NCBI GenBank assembly: GCA_021161675.1
Contig: JAGHAF010000060.1
Location: 1-36,289 of the forward strand
DNA length: 36,289 nt
From: Planctomycetota bacterium
GTDB taxonomy: Bacteria > Planctomycetota > Brocadiia > SM23-32
Direction: 5' to 3'
The position numbers were made by a program, and so were the translations under genes. This document shows, in pieces, positions 34,000 to 36,289 of this stretch (position 1 is the stretch's first letter; the number at the start of each line of letters is the position of its first letter). The notes under the pieces are model-generated. The model saw nothing but the letters and a program-made list of their open reading frames with translations. It made no database searches and was not told the DNA's origin.

Positions 34000-34119
34000 C
34001 AACACGGAGGTCTTTGCCCATGCCAATACCGGGGCTGGACAAGATGGAGCGCGCTGGCGGATATTCCGAAGAGAGGAATGATCGATCGTCTTTCTGTCTG
34101 CGTGCTCCCCTCCGTGTTG
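34000..34119. repeat. 11-bp inverted repeat pair
   Basis: CAACACGGAGG (34000-34010) has an exact inverted copy CCTCCGTGTTG at 34109-34119. A third related copy, ACCACGGAGG, lies at about 34151-34160. They bracket about 100 bases between the LamG pseudopilin and the GspK-like gene. The ACGGAGG part of the left arm also serves as a ribosome binding site for the small frame starting at 34020. Confidence 0.4.
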
Positions 34120-34271
34120 GATTTGACGTAGCCGTTCTCAGGCGCCTTTCACCACGGAGGGCAAGCAAGCTGGAGAGCAACAAAGATATGATAAAAGGTG
34201 GTTTCGCCCATGTTTTCTCTGCGTCCTCTGCGGACTCTGCGCCGAACATTTACACAACAACAGAACAATGA
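34020..34271 (+). CDS. small open frame coupled to the GspK-like gene
   Basis: An 83-codon frame beginning MPIPGLDKMERAGGY. It has a good Shine-Dalgarno (CGGAGGT, about 9 bases upstream), and its TGA overlaps the ATG of the next gene (ATGA at 34268-34271). The next gene has no ribosome binding site of its own, so translation of this frame could deliver ribosomes to it. The second half is encoded by dispersed-repeat text (ttttctctgcgtcctctgcgg), and the peptide resembles no family. It occupies the place where GspI or GspJ genes often lie. It may be a decayed pseudopilin or a leader peptide. Coding status is uncertain. Confidence 0.35.
   Translation: MPIPGLDKMERAGGYSEERNDRSSFCLRAPLRVGFDVAVLRRLSPRRASKLESNKDMIKGGFAHVFSASSADSAPNIYTTTEQ
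34213..34241. repeat. dispersed short-repeat text before the GspK-like gene
   Basis: TTTTCTCTGCG, then TCCTCTGCGGACTCTGCG, is a run of three CTCTGCG units. It matches the wording near 374-426 at the other end of the window. It belongs to the same dispersed 8-10-mer family and is not part of the pilus genes. Confidence 0.4.
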
Positions 34272-36289
34272 ATAAGAAAATCACAGATCGGGACGCCGCC
34301 CGGCGGGGCGTGGCGCTGGTCATCACGGTGGCCGTGCTGACGGCCATGTTCTTGCTGGCTGTGCCCTTCGCCGTATTCATGCGGATGCAGTACCGCGCCG
34401 GGACGCAAGCCGTAGACATGGCCCGGGCCCGCTACGGAGAGACAGGCGCCGTAAACCACGCGCGATACCTCCTCTTCGCGGGAACGAGCCAGCATGAGAC
34501 AGATGAGCCTGTTTTCCCATTTGACGACAAGGACGTGGACACCCTCTGGGAGTTCCGCACAACGCTGAGGACCCGCCTGTCCGCTGGAGCGTCAATCCCC
34601 GCCGGCGGGGCCGGCCCGTTCCAGTTCCAGGTGGACGATGCCCTGGGCTTGCCCAACGACGGCGACCCGGAGACCGTGGACGGCTACGTGCGCGTTGACG
34701 ACGAATGGATGGCCTACTCCGATATAGAGGACCTAGCCACCTCTGACGATCTGCCTGAAGCGGGACCGAACTTTCCCGGCGGCAAGCTCATGGTCCGCAG
34801 CGAAAACCGCGGCCTGTTCGGCGCCGCGCCGCTGGCTCACAATGCAGGGGCGCTGGTCTCCCTTTTCCCGCAGGAGCAGATGTGGCGCCTCGACGTTGAG
34901 GACCCCCAGTCCAAGATCAACGTCAACACCGCCTCGTGGCTGCTCTTGAAGAACCTGTTTGATTCCCTGGCATTGCCGGGCCAGGCGGCGATTGACATCT
35001 ATTTGGGTCGCTACAGAAACGCCTCCGGCGACCCCGGTTACTACCCCTACCAGAACGTGAACGACATCAAGCGGCACGTTTCACTTTCCGCAGCGGACTT
35101 CGATAAGGTGCGGCCCTTCCTCACCGTGCATTCCGGTTATCTCGATGGGCAGCAGGCATGGGCCGCCACCGGCTCCCTCGAGACCGACATGGGCGGCGGC
35201 GGCACCGGAAACTACACCGCCGACCTGGCCGACGGCGGCGCGGACGGCATCGCGCCGTTCTCCGTCGTGCGATTCGTCTGGAACGACGCCGGGACGGACT
35301 ATGAGGAATACAGGACTGTCCTTGCGAAGAACGCCAGCGGGTTGACCGTGCAGGTGGATTTCGACCTTAACGTCGACAACTCGATCACCTTGGACTGGGA
35401 TGACCACCTCGCACCGATGTTCAAGGGCGCTTCGGCCGACACCCCGTGCTACGTGAAAGTGGATAACGAGTGGATCAAATACGAAGGGGTCACAAAAACT
35501 CCAGGGGTCTCCCTGGTACTAAACAACTGCACCGGCGGGTGGTTTGGCACAGGCCCACCCGTCCTCCACACCGCGCCCACAGAGGTGAATGGCGACGTCA
35601 TTTGCTGGGAGGGCGGCGCCGGCCTAGGCATCCCACTCACCGGTCCACTGACCCCCGCGCCCCCTGCCATGTCTGCGGACATCAGAGTCCAAAACCGCCA
35701 TGCCATCAACATCAACACCGTCACCAACGAGCGCGTTCTAACGGCCTTGATGACGAACGTGGAAAACTACGATGGGGCCACCGCCACCACCATCACCAAG
35801 GACACCGCTGGGGCCGTAGCGGACAAGATAGCTTACTACATTTCCGGGGATACCCCTATCCAGACGTTCTTCGATGGAAACGAAGACTGGATCGACGGTA
35901 GCCCGGGCTTCGGTACTCCCCGCGCGGAACTGAACAATGTCTTGACTACTGTACCTGTACCTGGCCTCACGGCAAAGCAGCGACAACTCCTGGTGGACAA
36001 CTTCAGCCAGGACCCCGCCGATTGGCCTGACAGGTCAACCGCGCCCCTACGCTTCAACAGCGGCGCGCTGGTGGGGATTGACTCGATGAGCGTCGTGGAC
36101 GACCGCGCCGGCACGCCCGTGGCCCAGTCCCCACGCAGCGACGGCGCCCGGATGGAACGCACATACGGGACCCTCCCCCCACTGCAACCCCTGTGGCAGA
36201 TTCTCCGCAGCCAGAAGGACTTCGAAGAGGCAAACGACGTTGGAGGTTCCACGGACGTCCAGACAACCCCTCTGCTCGCATCCCTGGAT
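34268..36289 (+). CDS. GspK-like minor pseudopilin, runs off the window
   Basis: An open frame of 674 codons without a stop reaches the last base, so the C-terminus is missing. The start ATG at 34268 overlaps the preceding small frame. RRG at residues 12-14 followed by VALVITVAVLTAMFLLAVPFA fits a type II secretion K leader and helix, which normally lacks Glu at +5. The GspK hallmark KINVNTAS occurs at 216-223 and a second version, ININTVT, at 480-486. Each is followed by a helix, as in the SAM-like repeats of GspK. Two small modules (about 139-200 and 394-440) with DDEWMAY/DNEWIKY and a later G-x-FG plus His resemble the one in the LamG pseudopilin. The protein is at least twice the usual GspK length. 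It would cap the pseudopilus tip. Confidence 0.82.
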   Translation, partial: MNKKITDRDAARRGVALVITVAVLTAMFLLAVPFAVFMRMQYRAGTQAVDMARARYGETGAVNHARYLLFAGTSQHETDEPVFPFDDKDVDTLWEFRTTLRTRLSAGASIPAGGAGPFQFQVDDALGLPNDGDPETVDGYVRVDDEWMAYSDIEDLATSDDLPEAGPNFPGGKLMVRSENRGLFGAAPLAHNAGALVSLFPQEQMWRLDVEDPQSKINVNTASWLLLKNLFDSLALPGQAAIDIYLGRYRNASGDPGYYPYQNVNDIKRHVSLSAADFDKVRPFLTVHSGYLDGQQAWAATGSLETDMGGGGTGNYTADLADGGADGIAPFSVVRFVWNDAGTDYEEYRTVLAKNASGLTVQVDFDLNVDNSITLDWDDHLAPMFKGASADTPCYVKVDNEWIKYEGVTKTPGVSLVLNNCTGGWFGTGPPVLHTAPTEVNGDVICWEGGAGLGIPLTGPLTPAPPAMSADIRVQNRHAININTVTNERVLTALMTNVENYDGATATTITKDTAGAVADKIAYYISGDTPIQTFFDGNEDWIDGSPGFGTPRAELNNVLTTVPVPGLTAKQRQLLVDNFSQDPADWPDRSTAPLRFNSGALVGIDSMSVVDDRAGTPVAQSPRSDGARMERTYGTLPPLQPLWQILRSQKDFEEANDVGGSTDVQTTPLLASLD

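Overview
The window is visibly GC-rich. It combines large VWA/MoxR operons, a PQQ-type beta-propeller with CBM9-like and malectin-like ends, planctomycete-style pseudopilins and a GxxExxY gene remnant. This suggests an uncultured bacterium of the Planctomycetota/PVC group or a similar lineage such as Lentisphaerota, Hydrogenedentota or Sumerlaeota. No rRNA, tRNA or marker gene is present to settle this, so the placement is an inference from gene style only.

Layout. (1) 1-2.0 kb is debris. It holds no intact gene, only the C-terminal part of a short-chain dehydrogenase joined directly to the N-terminal part of a CBS-domain gene, and the tail of an exported-type protein on the other strand. (2) 2.2-14.5 kb is a tightly packed plus-strand operon: MoxR AAA+ ATPase, DUF58, BatA/VWA protein, a second very large VWA protein, a 1170-residue membrane-anchored coiled-coil protein (DUF4175-like) and a secreted cyclase-like alpha/alpha-toroid protein. 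Three junctions are 4-nt stop/start overlaps. A TTGACC-N17-TACAGT promoter precedes it. (3) 14.6-22.1 kb, same strand: a 1442-residue secreted propeller with a degenerate methyltransferase-like insert, an exported possible lipoprotein, an FtsX-like permease and its LolD/MacB-type ATPase. (4) 22.1-24.9 kb, minus strand: a membrane 4Fe-4S protein (NapH/CcoG style) and two adjacent amidohydrolase-fold genes, one with metal ligands and one without. (5) 25.4 kb to the right edge, plus strand: a type IV pilus/type II secretion-like locus with PilB-like, PilT-like, second PilB-like and PilC proteins, a pseudopilin, a pseudopilin with a nested LamG domain, and a GspK-like protein that runs off the window. 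Repeat-bracketed remnants interrupt this locus twice.

How the genes may work together. The MoxR/VWA block looks like an envelope machine related to Bat operons, with a chaperone ATPase, MIDAS-type adhesion domains and a long coiled coil; its substrate is unknown. The pilus block looks like a secretion or pilus apparatus with unusual minor pseudopilins. Those carry a carbohydrate/protein-binding LamG fold and a repeated small module shared between two pilus proteins. The most interesting candidates are this decorated pseudopilin set, the dead-methyltransferase propeller, the active/inactive amidohydrolase pair and the roughly 310-bp inverted-repeat element carrying a broken GxxExxY gene.
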